64,000 nucleotides of DNA from Verrucomicrobiales bacterium (GTDB lineage: Bacteria; Verrucomicrobiota; Verrucomicrobiia; Verrucomicrobiales; DEV007), in the NCBI GenBank assembly GCA_016795505.1, contig JAEUHH010000090.1:1-64000 (forward strand). The letters run 5' to 3'. Made by a program: the position numbers and the translations under genes. Within the stretch, counting starts at the first letter, position 1. The number at the start of each line of letters is the position of its first letter. The notes under the pieces are model-generated. The model was not told the DNA's origin, made no database searches, and was given only the letters and a program-made list of their open reading frames with translations. This document shows positions 1 through 7,430 of the stretch, piece by piece.

Positions 1-6
1 CCGCAT

Positions 7-1065
7 TCACGGTTCGGCGACACGCACGGGAAGGGTCGGTTGGGTGGTGAGGGTGAGCCGGACGTCATCGGCATACTGTTCGCCAAAGACCGCCTTCGTG
101 CCAGGCTGGCTCTCCGGTTCGTGGACCATGATGTGGACCACAGCGAAATCCGCCTCAGCGGGCATCAACACTTTCGCCCTGCCAAGGTGCCACGTATCAG
201 GCGATCTTCCCTCGCTGGCCACATGAACCGACGCAGTGGCGAGGGCCTTTTCCTGGGAAAACGGCCACTCGGGCACGATCGTCCCGGGATCTCCGCTGAA
301 GAGAATGATCCGCCCGAAAAAGTTCAGCACCTCGCCCTTCCCGGCCCGGCTGTCGCGAAAACGCACCGACAATTCGAGGGTGGCGTCATCATTCGCTCCG
401 GGTGATTTCAGCGAACTTAGATCGACGAGCTGGAACACGTCGCACGCCGCCGCCCCATAGGCGGGCAGGGCCGGCTCCCGTTCAGCCTCGAGAAATCGCA
501 GGACACCTGTCCCCTCCGCTGGAGCCACACCTCCCTCCGACACAATCTCCGAGCGGTCACCACTCCAGACGCCAAAAGTCGTCGGCAAGCCGGAGGCGAT
601 CACTCCCCCGCCCTTCTCGAAGCTTCCATCCGCCAGCGTGAAGAGCCGCGACACCGTCGCCACCGCCTTTGTCGAGGTCAACGCCCAAACCATGGACGCG
701 CTGAGCAAGCCAATCATCAGCCCCGCCGCCGCAGCCAGCCATGGCCTCGTGAATCCCATTCGCCGCCGACCGACGGCAGCCATCACGTCCGACTCGAAAT
801 CCAAGTCAGCGTGCGACTCATCGCCCATCGCTCCGAAAAGGCTTTCCTCGATCCTCAGCCACCTCGGCTCCCCTGCCTGCACCGCACGGGCCAGCCCGGC
901 GAGATGAATCTCCCCGGCCACGAGGCGGCGCAGTTCAGCCTCGCTCCTCAGCCTGTCGATCCAATACCGCCGCCGCTCGTCAGAGAGCTCACGATTGCCA
1001 TGCCAGGCCTGCAGGAGTTCACCGATCCCCTCACCCAATCCGTTCTCATCCGTTTCTTTGTTCAT
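7..1065 (-). CDS. Membrane anti-sigma-like protein paired with an ECF sigma factor
   Basis: About 352 residues. The N-terminal ~105 residues are charged and helical and should be cytoplasmic. One membrane segment follows (around residues 107-130, rich in A, L, G and I), then a ~220-residue extracytoplasmic, probably beta-rich domain. This is the architecture of the membrane partners that accompany ECF sigma factors of the Rhodopirellula/Verrucomicrobium type. The sigma gene lies immediately upstream: its TGA (1069-1071) directly abuts a GTG (1066-1068) and an ATG (1063-1065), so the two are almost certainly translationally coupled. I chose the ATG; the GTG one codon earlier is equally possible. 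The anti-sigma role is inferred from topology and context, because I see no zinc-binding ZAS motif. The C-terminal domain looks like a carbohydrate-binding or LamG-type fold only in a general sense. Confidence 0.75.
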   Translation of the reverse strand: MNKETDENGLGEGIGELLQAWHGNRELSDERRRYWIDRLRSEAELRRLVAGEIHLAGLARAVQAGEPRWLRIEESLFGAMGDESHADLDFESDVMAAVGRRRMGFTRPWLAAAAGLMIGLLSASMVWALTSTKAVATVSRLFTLADGSFEKGGGVIASGLPTTFGVWSGDRSEIVSEGGVAPAEGTGVLRFLEAEREPALPAYGAAACDVFQLVDLSSLKSPGANDDATLELSVRFRDSRAGKGEVLNFFGRIILFSGDPGTIVPEWPFSQEKALATASVHVASEGRSPDTWHLGRAKVLMPAEADFAVVHIMVHEPESQPGTKAVFGEQYADDVRLTLTTQPTLPVRVAEP

Positions 1066-1068
1066 CAC

Positions 1069-1644
1069 TCACTCGCTTGGAAGTTCCTTCAATTGCCTCA
1101 TGCAACGCCGCAGCATTCCGTGAGCCCGAAACCGGGCCTGATAAATCGCATTGGCATTCATGCCCAACTCCTCCGCCAGGCTCGCAGCCCGCGTGCCCTC
1201 CAGACCGGCCCGGACGATGCGCCGCAGCCGGTCCGGCAGCAGACTGATGCAGTGCAGCAGCCGGTCGATCTCCGAAGGCGAAAACTCACGGCTGATCTCG
1301 TCGAGTTCCGGCTCGATCACTTCGCCCACCTCCTCGCGAAACCGGTCCATCGCATCGGCCCGGCGGCGACCCGCACGCCAGTGATTCCGGAGCTGATTGC
1401 GGGCTATCCCCACCAGCCAGGCCCCAAAGTGACCGGGTTCGTAGCTATCCAGCCTCTCGAAGGCGATCAAAAAGACCTCCTGCGCGAGATCCTCCACATC
1501 CTCCTGATGGTGCAGTCGGGCAGCCAAGTAGCCCCGGACCAGCAGGCCATACTCCCGCAGGATGAGGCGGAACTTGTCCGTCTCACCCCGCCGAATAGAG
1601 GCAATTACCGATTCGATCGGAAAGTCTGTAGACTCGTGGGTCAC
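1069..1644 (-). CDS. ECF-type RNA polymerase sigma factor (sigma-70 family)
   Basis: A 191-residue protein with region 2 in the first ~95 residues (including DVEDLAQEVFLIAFERL and GAWLVGIARNQLRNHWR) and a region 4 helix-turn-helix near residues 135-180 (LLPDRLRRIV, then LGMNANAIYQARFRA). These are hallmarks of ECF sigma factors. The length and the tail resemble the subgroup named after Rhodopirellula and Verrucomicrobium. The start is a GTG at 1644, and no in-frame ATG precedes the conserved region. It directs RNA polymerase to an unknown regulon and is probably held inactive by the membrane protein encoded immediately downstream. The 123 bp between it and the esterase gene on the same strand could hold its promoter. 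Confidence 0.9.
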   Translation of the reverse strand: MTHESTDFPIESVIASIRRGETDKFRLILREYGLLVRGYLAARLHHQEDVEDLAQEVFLIAFERLDSYEPGHFGAWLVGIARNQLRNHWRAGRRRADAMDRFREEVGEVIEPELDEISREFSPSEIDRLLHCISLLPDRLRRIVRAGLEGTRAASLAEELGMNANAIYQARFRAHGMLRRCMRQLKELPSE

Positions 1645-1767
1645 GCTTCACTTTTGTCCGCGCGCGAATCAGTCTTATCGATGGAACCGATCAGATCCCG
1701 CCGCAATCGCGTGAGGATATTGCCCCCCTCTGCGCACCTCGCTGCAAGATTCCGCAACCGGATTGAC

Positions 1768-2649
1768 CTATTTCGGCAGGGTATCCAGCCACTCGAGCAG
1801 CAGCCAGGGCCAGCGTGCCGGCGGAAAGCCATTTTTCACCCGCTGCGGGATCAAATTGCCCACCCCATGGCCACCCTCCTCGAAAACGGCGAGCTTCACC
1901 GGTACACCGAGCGCCTTCAAGTCGCGCTCGATCTCCCTGACCAGACCAATGGGAGCCCCGCCGACCCGTCCATCCGGCCCCGGCACTCCGTCATTCGTCG
2001 CATGGACCAAAAAGACCGGCGGCGCCTGCTTCTCAAAGCGAAAGGGAGACCGGCTCTCGCGCCAGTGCCATGTGGCCAGCCCGACCGCGAAGTCCGGCCG
2101 ACTGCTGTGGCGCTCCACGGGGTCGGCGGCAGCAGAGTCCCCTCCGTCGAAACTCGCCGCGAGATTCATGGCAAGGTTGCCACCTGCCGAATAGCCTGCG
2201 ATTCCGATGCGGTCCGGATCGATTCCCCACTCCGCCGCCCGGTGCCTCACCAGTCTCACCGCCCGCTTCGCATCAAGCAGCGTGAGGGCCTGAATGCCCG
2301 CATTGTTCACGCGATGCGGGGGCCGCAGCCGGTATTTCAAACCCACGATCGTCACGCCGAGCGGATTGAAAACCTCGGCGGCATAGTCCACATGCGTTTT
2401 CCAATCCAGTCCGCCATAGCCCCCACCAGCGCACACGATGAGTGCCACCCCATTCCGCTTCTCAGCATCCGCGGGATACACCGTGATCGACGGCACGGTG
2501 ACACCACGGATCACTCCCCTTTCGTCCCGTGTCTCCGGCGCGGCATCGGCCAGAAACTGCGGGGGCTCCCCCGGCCAGAGGGGAAACTCGCCGCCCACCG
2601 CCAGATCCATCGCCATAACGGCCAAAATGAGCCACATCACTTGTTTCAT
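1768..2649 (-). CDS. Exported alpha/beta-hydrolase (acetyl esterase / BD-FAE-like)
   Basis: A 293-residue protein with a short N-terminal signal peptide (cleavage after about residue 20). It has an alpha/beta-hydrolase fold with nucleophile elbow GYSAGGN, oxyanion region CAGGGYGGL, acid motif HATNDGVPG and catalytic histidine in EEGGHGVG near the C-terminus. The WPGEPP opening after the signal and the overall layout match secreted carbohydrate esterases of Planctomycetes and Verrucomicrobia, which remove acetyl or other acyl groups from polysaccharides; the substrate here is inferred. A sulfatase gene lies just upstream on the same strand (about 50 bp between them), which fits a shared role in sulfated or acylated glycan breakdown. 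Confidence 0.85.
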   Translation of the reverse strand: MKQVMWLILAVMAMDLAVGGEFPLWPGEPPQFLADAAPETRDERGVIRGVTVPSITVYPADAEKRNGVALIVCAGGGYGGLDWKTHVDYAAEVFNPLGVTIVGLKYRLRPPHRVNNAGIQALTLLDAKRAVRLVRHRAAEWGIDPDRIGIAGYSAGGNLAMNLAASFDGGDSAAADPVERHSSRPDFAVGLATWHWRESRSPFRFEKQAPPVFLVHATNDGVPGPDGRVGGAPIGLVREIERDLKALGVPVKLAVFEEGGHGVGNLIPQRVKNGFPPARWPWLLLEWLDTLPK

Positions 2650-2699
2650 ATGTCATGGACACGTTCTCGCCGCCCCGAAATCCCCCGGCTTTCTGCGGT

Positions 2700-4436
2700 T
2701 CACTTTGCCTTCGCACCACCGATGAATTCAGCCCGCGTCACAAAGCCATCGCCATCCTTGTCCAGTTTCCCAAATCGCTCCCGCGCCGCCGCCTTGTCTC
2801 CTCCCTGACCGGCGACGTAATCCTCTTCTGTCAGCCTCGGTTTCCCCGGGTAAAGCCGGTCGTATCGCTGGTCGCGTGGCTCGTTCGGATCGTATGCCTT
2901 TGCCGCCGCAGGCCGAACCGCGACCGGCGCAGGCGACTTCGGTCCCGGGGCATCGGAGCCGACCGCCGGGAGATGCTTTCTCAGCGAGTCCAGGAGAGCC
3001 GCATGTTCGGAGCGCCCGGCCAGATTCACCGTCTCGGCAGGGTCGTTGACCTCGTCGTACAATTCGACGTAGCCGATATCCTCCCCATTTCGCTTCCGCC
3101 AGAAAGTCGCCCGCCATCGCTCATCCCGCACGCTGTAACCCATCAGCGAGCCGCCGTGATCGGGCGAACTGCGCGGGTACTGGCTGATCGCCGGCTTCTG
3201 CATCGGTGCCGCCGGGTCCGCCAGATAGGGCCGCAGACTCTCGCCGTCGAGATCCTGTGGCACCGGCAGACCGCACACATCGGCCAGCGTCGGATAGATG
3301 TCGACAAACTCAACCGGCACCCGGCAGGTCCCTCCGGCACCGGCAAAGCCGGGCGCGCTCACAATCAACGGGGCACGGGTCGCCCGCTCGAAATTGGTAT
3401 GCTTGTGCCACAGCCCGTGGTCGCCCAGTTGCCAGCCGTGATCGCCCCACAGGATGACGACCGTACTGTCCGCCAATCCCTCGCGTTCCAACGCATCCAG
3501 CAATCGCCCTACCTGCGCGTCGATATAGCTGATGCAGGCGTGGTAGCCGTGGCGCAGGGTCCGGGCAAAGTCGTCGGGCAGCGGATTCCCGGCCGGAACC
3601 CCCGGATAGGAATGCAACTCACCGTTGGTGTGACCGACGAACTCAGCCGTCCCATCCGGCAGCGAATCCGTCTCGGGCAGCGGAATTGTCGCCGGATCGT
3701 GCAGTTCCCAGTATTTTTTGGGCGCCACAAAGGGCAGGTGCGGTTTCACGAATCCCACCGCCAGAAAAAACGGCTCTCCTGAGGCCTTCAATGCCGTAAT
3801 CCGCTTCACCGCCTCGGCTGCGGTGGCACCATCCGGCAGTTCGTTGTCTCCTTTGGGGCTGACTTCAAAAGACGGCCCCAGCTTGACCTTGCCACCCTTC
3901 GACTTTTTGCCCTGCTCCCTGGGTAGCGGACTGGCAAACTCGCTCGGCACGCCCGCGAACGGAGTCACCGTCTGCTTCGTCCAATCCTTCGGGTCCACCG
4001 AAACCAATCGGCCGGACGGAAACCAGCGGGGATCGCTCCAGGAGCGCCCGTCTTCGAATCCGCCATGCTCGATCTTGCCCAGCCCCACCGTGCGATAGCC
4101 ATGCTCGCGGAAATGCTGCGGCAGGGTCACCACATCGGGCAGGGCGGCCCGGAAATGCGTATCCAGATCCCACACTTTCGTCGCATCGGGCCGTTTGCCG
4201 GTGAGAATCGACGACCGCGACGGACTACAGACCGCCTGCTGACAGTAGGCCCGGTCAAACACCACTCCCCGCGAGGCGAGGAGGTCGATATGCGGCGTCT
4301 TCGCATGAGCCACGCCGTAACAGCCCAAGTCCGGCCTCAGATCGTCGACGGCGATGAACAGGACATTCTTTTTTTCCGCCCCCGGCGAGGCGAACGGCAA
4401 AAGCAAAGTCAGTAAGATCGGAAACGCGGATTTCAT
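2700..4436 (-). CDS. Exported sulfatase (iduronate-2-sulfatase-like) with C-terminal EF-hand
   Basis: A 578-residue protein starting at the ATG that opens a clean signal peptide (MKSAFPILLTLLLPF); an upstream in-frame ATG would add 18 polar residues and was rejected. Sulfatase hallmarks are the metal-binding FIAVDDLRPD near the mature N-terminus and the active-site motif C70-SPSR, whose cysteine is converted to formylglycine by a maturase. The order (VDDLRPDLGCYG, HFREHGY, WGDHGWQLGDH) is typical of iduronate-2-sulfatase-like members. The last ~25 residues hold a canonical EF-hand loop (DKDGDGFVTRAE), a calcium site seen on several exported verrucomicrobial hydrolases. It likely removes sulfate esters from algal or host glycans in the periplasm or outside the cell. 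No maturase is encoded in this window. Confidence 0.9.
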   Translation of the reverse strand: MKSAFPILLTLLLPFASPGAEKKNVLFIAVDDLRPDLGCYGVAHAKTPHIDLLASRGVVFDRAYCQQAVCSPSRSSILTGKRPDATKVWDLDTHFRAALPDVVTLPQHFREHGYRTVGLGKIEHGGFEDGRSWSDPRWFPSGRLVSVDPKDWTKQTVTPFAGVPSEFASPLPREQGKKSKGGKVKLGPSFEVSPKGDNELPDGATAAEAVKRITALKASGEPFFLAVGFVKPHLPFVAPKKYWELHDPATIPLPETDSLPDGTAEFVGHTNGELHSYPGVPAGNPLPDDFARTLRHGYHACISYIDAQVGRLLDALEREGLADSTVVILWGDHGWQLGDHGLWHKHTNFERATRAPLIVSAPGFAGAGGTCRVPVEFVDIYPTLADVCGLPVPQDLDGESLRPYLADPAAPMQKPAISQYPRSSPDHGGSLMGYSVRDERWRATFWRKRNGEDIGYVELYDEVNDPAETVNLAGRSEHAALLDSLRKHLPAVGSDAPGPKSPAPVAVRPAAAKAYDPNEPRDQRYDRLYPGKPRLTEEDYVAGQGGDKAAARERFGKLDKDGDGFVTRAEFIGGAKAK

Positions 4437-4606
4437 GGCAATCATCGGAGCCGGATTGTGCCAGCAACGCCTCTCTGGAACCAGCCTCAATTGCCCTGGT
4501 TGCCGAAAAAAGCCCCCCCCTTTTCCCCAGCGGGGCGTCTTCCCATACGTCGCCGGGTGGCCGGCCGCCTTTTCCCATCGTATCCTGTCCCCCGCGACCC
4601 GTTTTC

Positions 4607-7297
4607 ATGCCGCCACTCATCGCCGTCACCCACCCGCATGGGATCTATCTGCCCGAGGCCGACCTCTGGCTCGATCCGCATTTCCGCGTGTCCCGGGCCT
4701 TCATTTCCCATGCCCACAGCGACCATGTCGCCCGGCACGAGATGACCCTGTGTTCCGCCGTCACCCACCGGATCATGCAGGCGCGCTACGGCTATAAGGA
4801 CGAGGGCCAGGTTCGCGCCCTTCCGTTGCGCGACCCAATCGAGTGGGAAGACTGGCACATCCGCCTGCTGCCCGCCGGACACATCGTGGGCTCGGCCATG
4901 CTGCACCTCACCCGGAGGACGGACGGGGCCACCCTGCTCTACACCGGCGATTACAAACTGCGCCCGGGGCTCAGTTCAGAGCGCTGCGAACTCCTCCCGG
5001 CGGACACCCTGATCATGGAGTGCACCTTCGGCCTGCCCGCCTTTCGCTTCCCCCCTGCCGGTCAGGTCATCGCCGACATTCTGAAATTCGTCCAGGAGAC
5101 TCTCGACGAGGGTGGCATACCCGTACTGCTGGGCTACTCGCTGGGAAAAGCCCAGGAAATGCTCCGCGCCCTCGCCGGAGCCGGATATCCCGTGATGGTC
5201 CACCGATCCATCTGGGACATGACTCGTGCCGTGGCTTCCGAGCTGGGGGCACTGCCCGATTACCGGCTGTTCGATCCCGCCGAAGCCCGCGGGCATGTGC
5301 TCCTGTTTCCTCCCGCCAACGGGCGATCCGTCGCCATCAAGAAACTCAAGGTCTGCCGCACCGCCATGCTGTCCGGCTGGGCGCTGCAACCCGGCGCCCG
5401 TTTCCGCTATCAGGTGGACGAAATCTTCCCCCTCAGCGACCACGCCGATCATCCCGAACTCATCGAAACCGTCGATCAGGTCAAACCCAGGCGTATCTGG
5501 CTGGTTCACGGCTACACCCGCGAGTTCGCCGCCGAACTCCGCTCCCGCGGCCACGAAGCTTGGACCATCGACGGCACCGACCAACTCGAGCTCAGCCTCG
5601 TCGACAGCTCCGGCTCCACTCCCGCCAGCGAACCGCTCGACGAGACCGAAGACTGGGGCGAGGGCAGTTTCGCGGAATGGTCCCGCATCTGCGACACCAC
5701 CGCCGCCACCGCCTCGCGGCTGAGGAAAGTCGAACACCTCGCCGGCTTTCTGGCCGGTCTCGACGAGGCCTCGCTCACCCTCGCCGTCACTTATGCCTCC
5801 GGCAGCACCGGCAGCCGCCCCCTCGGCGCCGGATGGTCGATCATCAAGCGAGCCCTCATCGAGGCAGCCGGAATCACCGAAGCCGAATACCGCGTCATCT
5901 CCCGCTCCCAGGCCGACGCCGGCCGCACCGCCTATCTCATCCTGCAACGCGCCAACCGCACGCCCTCCACCTGTCACCTGACCGACGTCGCGGCCCTTTG
6001 CGACCGGCTTACCCGCGCCGGCAGCCAGGGTGAGCGGGTGAGTCTGATCCGCGAGCGCCTCCTCACCCTGACAGCCCGCACCGGTTCGTGGCTGGTCCGG
6101 CTCCTCACCGGCGAACTGCGCATGGGATCGCGTGAGGGCCTGATCGAGGAGGCCGTCGCCGCCGCCTTCGCCCAGGAGGCCGATGCCGTGCGCGAGGCAG
6201 CCATGCTCTGTGGTGACATCGCCGCCGCCTCCCTGCTGGCTAAAGCCGGACGCCTCGCCGAGGCCACGCCCCGGCCCATGGTTCCCATCAAGGTCATGCT
6301 CGCCTCGCCGGAGGAGTCCGCCCGCGCCATCCGCGACCGTCTGACCGACTCCCACCTGTGGCTAGAGGACAAATTCGACGGCATCCGCGCGCAGGCTCAC
6401 CGCCAGCGCGACCGGGTGGAAATTTTTTCCCGCGACCTCAAGCCTCTCACCGCCCAGTTCCCCGAGATCGCCCGAGCCCTGTCCGGTCTGACCGAAGAAG
6501 TCATCCTCGACGGCGAAATCATCGCCCACGCCGAAGGCAAACGGCTTACCTTTTTCGACCTCCAGAAAAGGCTCGGCCGCCGCGACCAATCCGACCTGTT
6601 CCTGCCCAGCGACGTGAGCGTCCAATACGTGGTCTTCGATCTGCTCTGGATCAATGGACGCTCCCTCCTGCCCGATTCCCTCGCGGATCGCCGGACGGCG
6701 CTGGAGAGCCTGTCTCTGCCCGACGGCCTGCGACTCATCGACGTGTGGCGCGTCGCCGAAGTCGCCGACATCGAGGCAACCTTTCTCGCCGCCCGACGAC
6801 GGGGCAACGAAGGGCTCATCGCCAAGGATGTCGGCAGCCCCTACAGCCCCGGACACCGCGGCAAGGCCTGGCTCAAACTGAAAAAGGCCCAGGCCACCCT
6901 TGATGTCGTCGTGGTCAAAGCCGAGCAGGGCCACGGCAAACGCAGCCACCTGCTGAGCGACTACACCTTCGCCATCCGCGATGAATCCGCCGGCGACGCG
7001 CTCCGCATCATCGGCAAAGCCTACAGTGGTCTCACCGACACCGAGATCGAGGAGTTGACCGAGCACTTCACCCTCACCACCCTGAGTCAGCGCGGCCGGG
7101 TCCGCACCGTGGTGCCCGAGATCGTGCTGGAGATCGCCTTCGACTCCATCCAGCCCAGCAGCCGACACGACAGCGGTCTCGCCCTGCGCTTTCCGCGGAT
7201 CAAAGCCATCCGGCGCGACAAGTCGCCCTCCGAGATCGACACCCTCGCCTATGCGAGCCGGCTGGCGGGAGTCGTCGATTCCGATCAAACAGGGTAG
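4607..7297 (+). CDS. Exonuclease-ATP-dependent DNA ligase fusion (Exo-LigB type)
   Basis: An 896-residue fusion. Residues ~1-335 are a metallo-beta-lactamase/beta-CASP nuclease with the metal motif H35-AHSDH, further sites in PAGHIVGSAM and TGDYKL, and a C-terminal HGYTREF. This matches the ligase-associated exonuclease. Residues ~370-880 are an ATP-dependent DNA ligase: an N-terminal helical domain, then motif I EDKFDGIRAQ with nucleophilic K589, motif III VVFDLLW, motif IV EGLIAKD, motif V KAWLKLKK and an OB domain. In many bacteria these are separate genes in a repair cassette with an Lhr-type helicase and a phosphoesterase; here they are fused and neither partner is nearby. The role is DNA strand repair. 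The stop codon lies inside the dispersed repeat at 7280-7331, so the last few residues are repeat-encoded. Confidence 0.92.
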   Translation: MPPLIAVTHPHGIYLPEADLWLDPHFRVSRAFISHAHSDHVARHEMTLCSAVTHRIMQARYGYKDEGQVRALPLRDPIEWEDWHIRLLPAGHIVGSAMLHLTRRTDGATLLYTGDYKLRPGLSSERCELLPADTLIMECTFGLPAFRFPPAGQVIADILKFVQETLDEGGIPVLLGYSLGKAQEMLRALAGAGYPVMVHRSIWDMTRAVASELGALPDYRLFDPAEARGHVLLFPPANGRSVAIKKLKVCRTAMLSGWALQPGARFRYQVDEIFPLSDHADHPELIETVDQVKPRRIWLVHGYTREFAAELRSRGHEAWTIDGTDQLELSLVDSSGSTPASEPLDETEDWGEGSFAEWSRICDTTAATASRLRKVEHLAGFLAGLDEASLTLAVTYASGSTGSRPLGAGWSIIKRALIEAAGITEAEYRVISRSQADAGRTAYLILQRANRTPSTCHLTDVAALCDRLTRAGSQGERVSLIRERLLTLTARTGSWLVRLLTGELRMGSREGLIEEAVAAAFAQEADAVREAAMLCGDIAAASLLAKAGRLAEATPRPMVPIKVMLASPEESARAIRDRLTDSHLWLEDKFDGIRAQAHRQRDRVEIFSRDLKPLTAQFPEIARALSGLTEEVILDGEIIAHAEGKRLTFFDLQKRLGRRDQSDLFLPSDVSVQYVVFDLLWINGRSLLPDSLADRRTALESLSLPDGLRLIDVWRVAEVADIEATFLAARRRGNEGLIAKDVGSPYSPGHRGKAWLKLKKAQATLDVVVVKAEQGHGKRSHLLSDYTFAIRDESAGDALRIIGKAYSGLTDTEIEELTEHFTLTTLSQRGRVRTVVPEIVLEIAFDSIQPSSRHDSGLALRFPRIKAIRRDKSPSEIDTLAYASRLAGVVDSDQTG

Positions 7298-7331
7298 CAT
7301 CTCCGATCATACCCTGTTTGATCGGAAACCG
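7280..7331 (+). repeat. Dispersed palindromic repeat, copy 1 (inverted form)
   Basis: Two 22-bp-spaced units (cores begin at 7282 and 7304). The second carries the reversed core, so the whole forms a perfect 18-bp inverted repeat (7280-7297 with 7311-7328) around a 13-nt loop. It lies between two plus-strand genes and could act as a terminator or transcript-stabilising hairpin, although there is no T-run. The stop of the upstream ligase gene is in the left arm. Confidence 0.9.
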
Positions 7332-7430
7332 GACCGGGTCCGCACGGGAGGCTCCGCGAGTCCACCCGGCGCGGTTTGCGTCTTGATCTCGGACGCACCA
7401 CGGGGCAATCTTCGCCAGAATCCCACTGCG

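Noticed and set aside
1606-1626. GATCGGAAAG near 1618 as a seventh repeat copy
   Set aside because: Only a short match inside the sigma factor gene. It lacks the 22-bp-spaced second core.
811-2808. Long plus-strand open frame opposite the sigma factor and esterase genes
   Set aside because: It is antisense to well-supported genes and has no recognisable domain. High GC content creates long spurious frames.
4411-4426. GATCGGAAACG near 4417 as a repeat copy
   Set aside because: A chance match in the sulfatase signal-peptide codons without a second unit.
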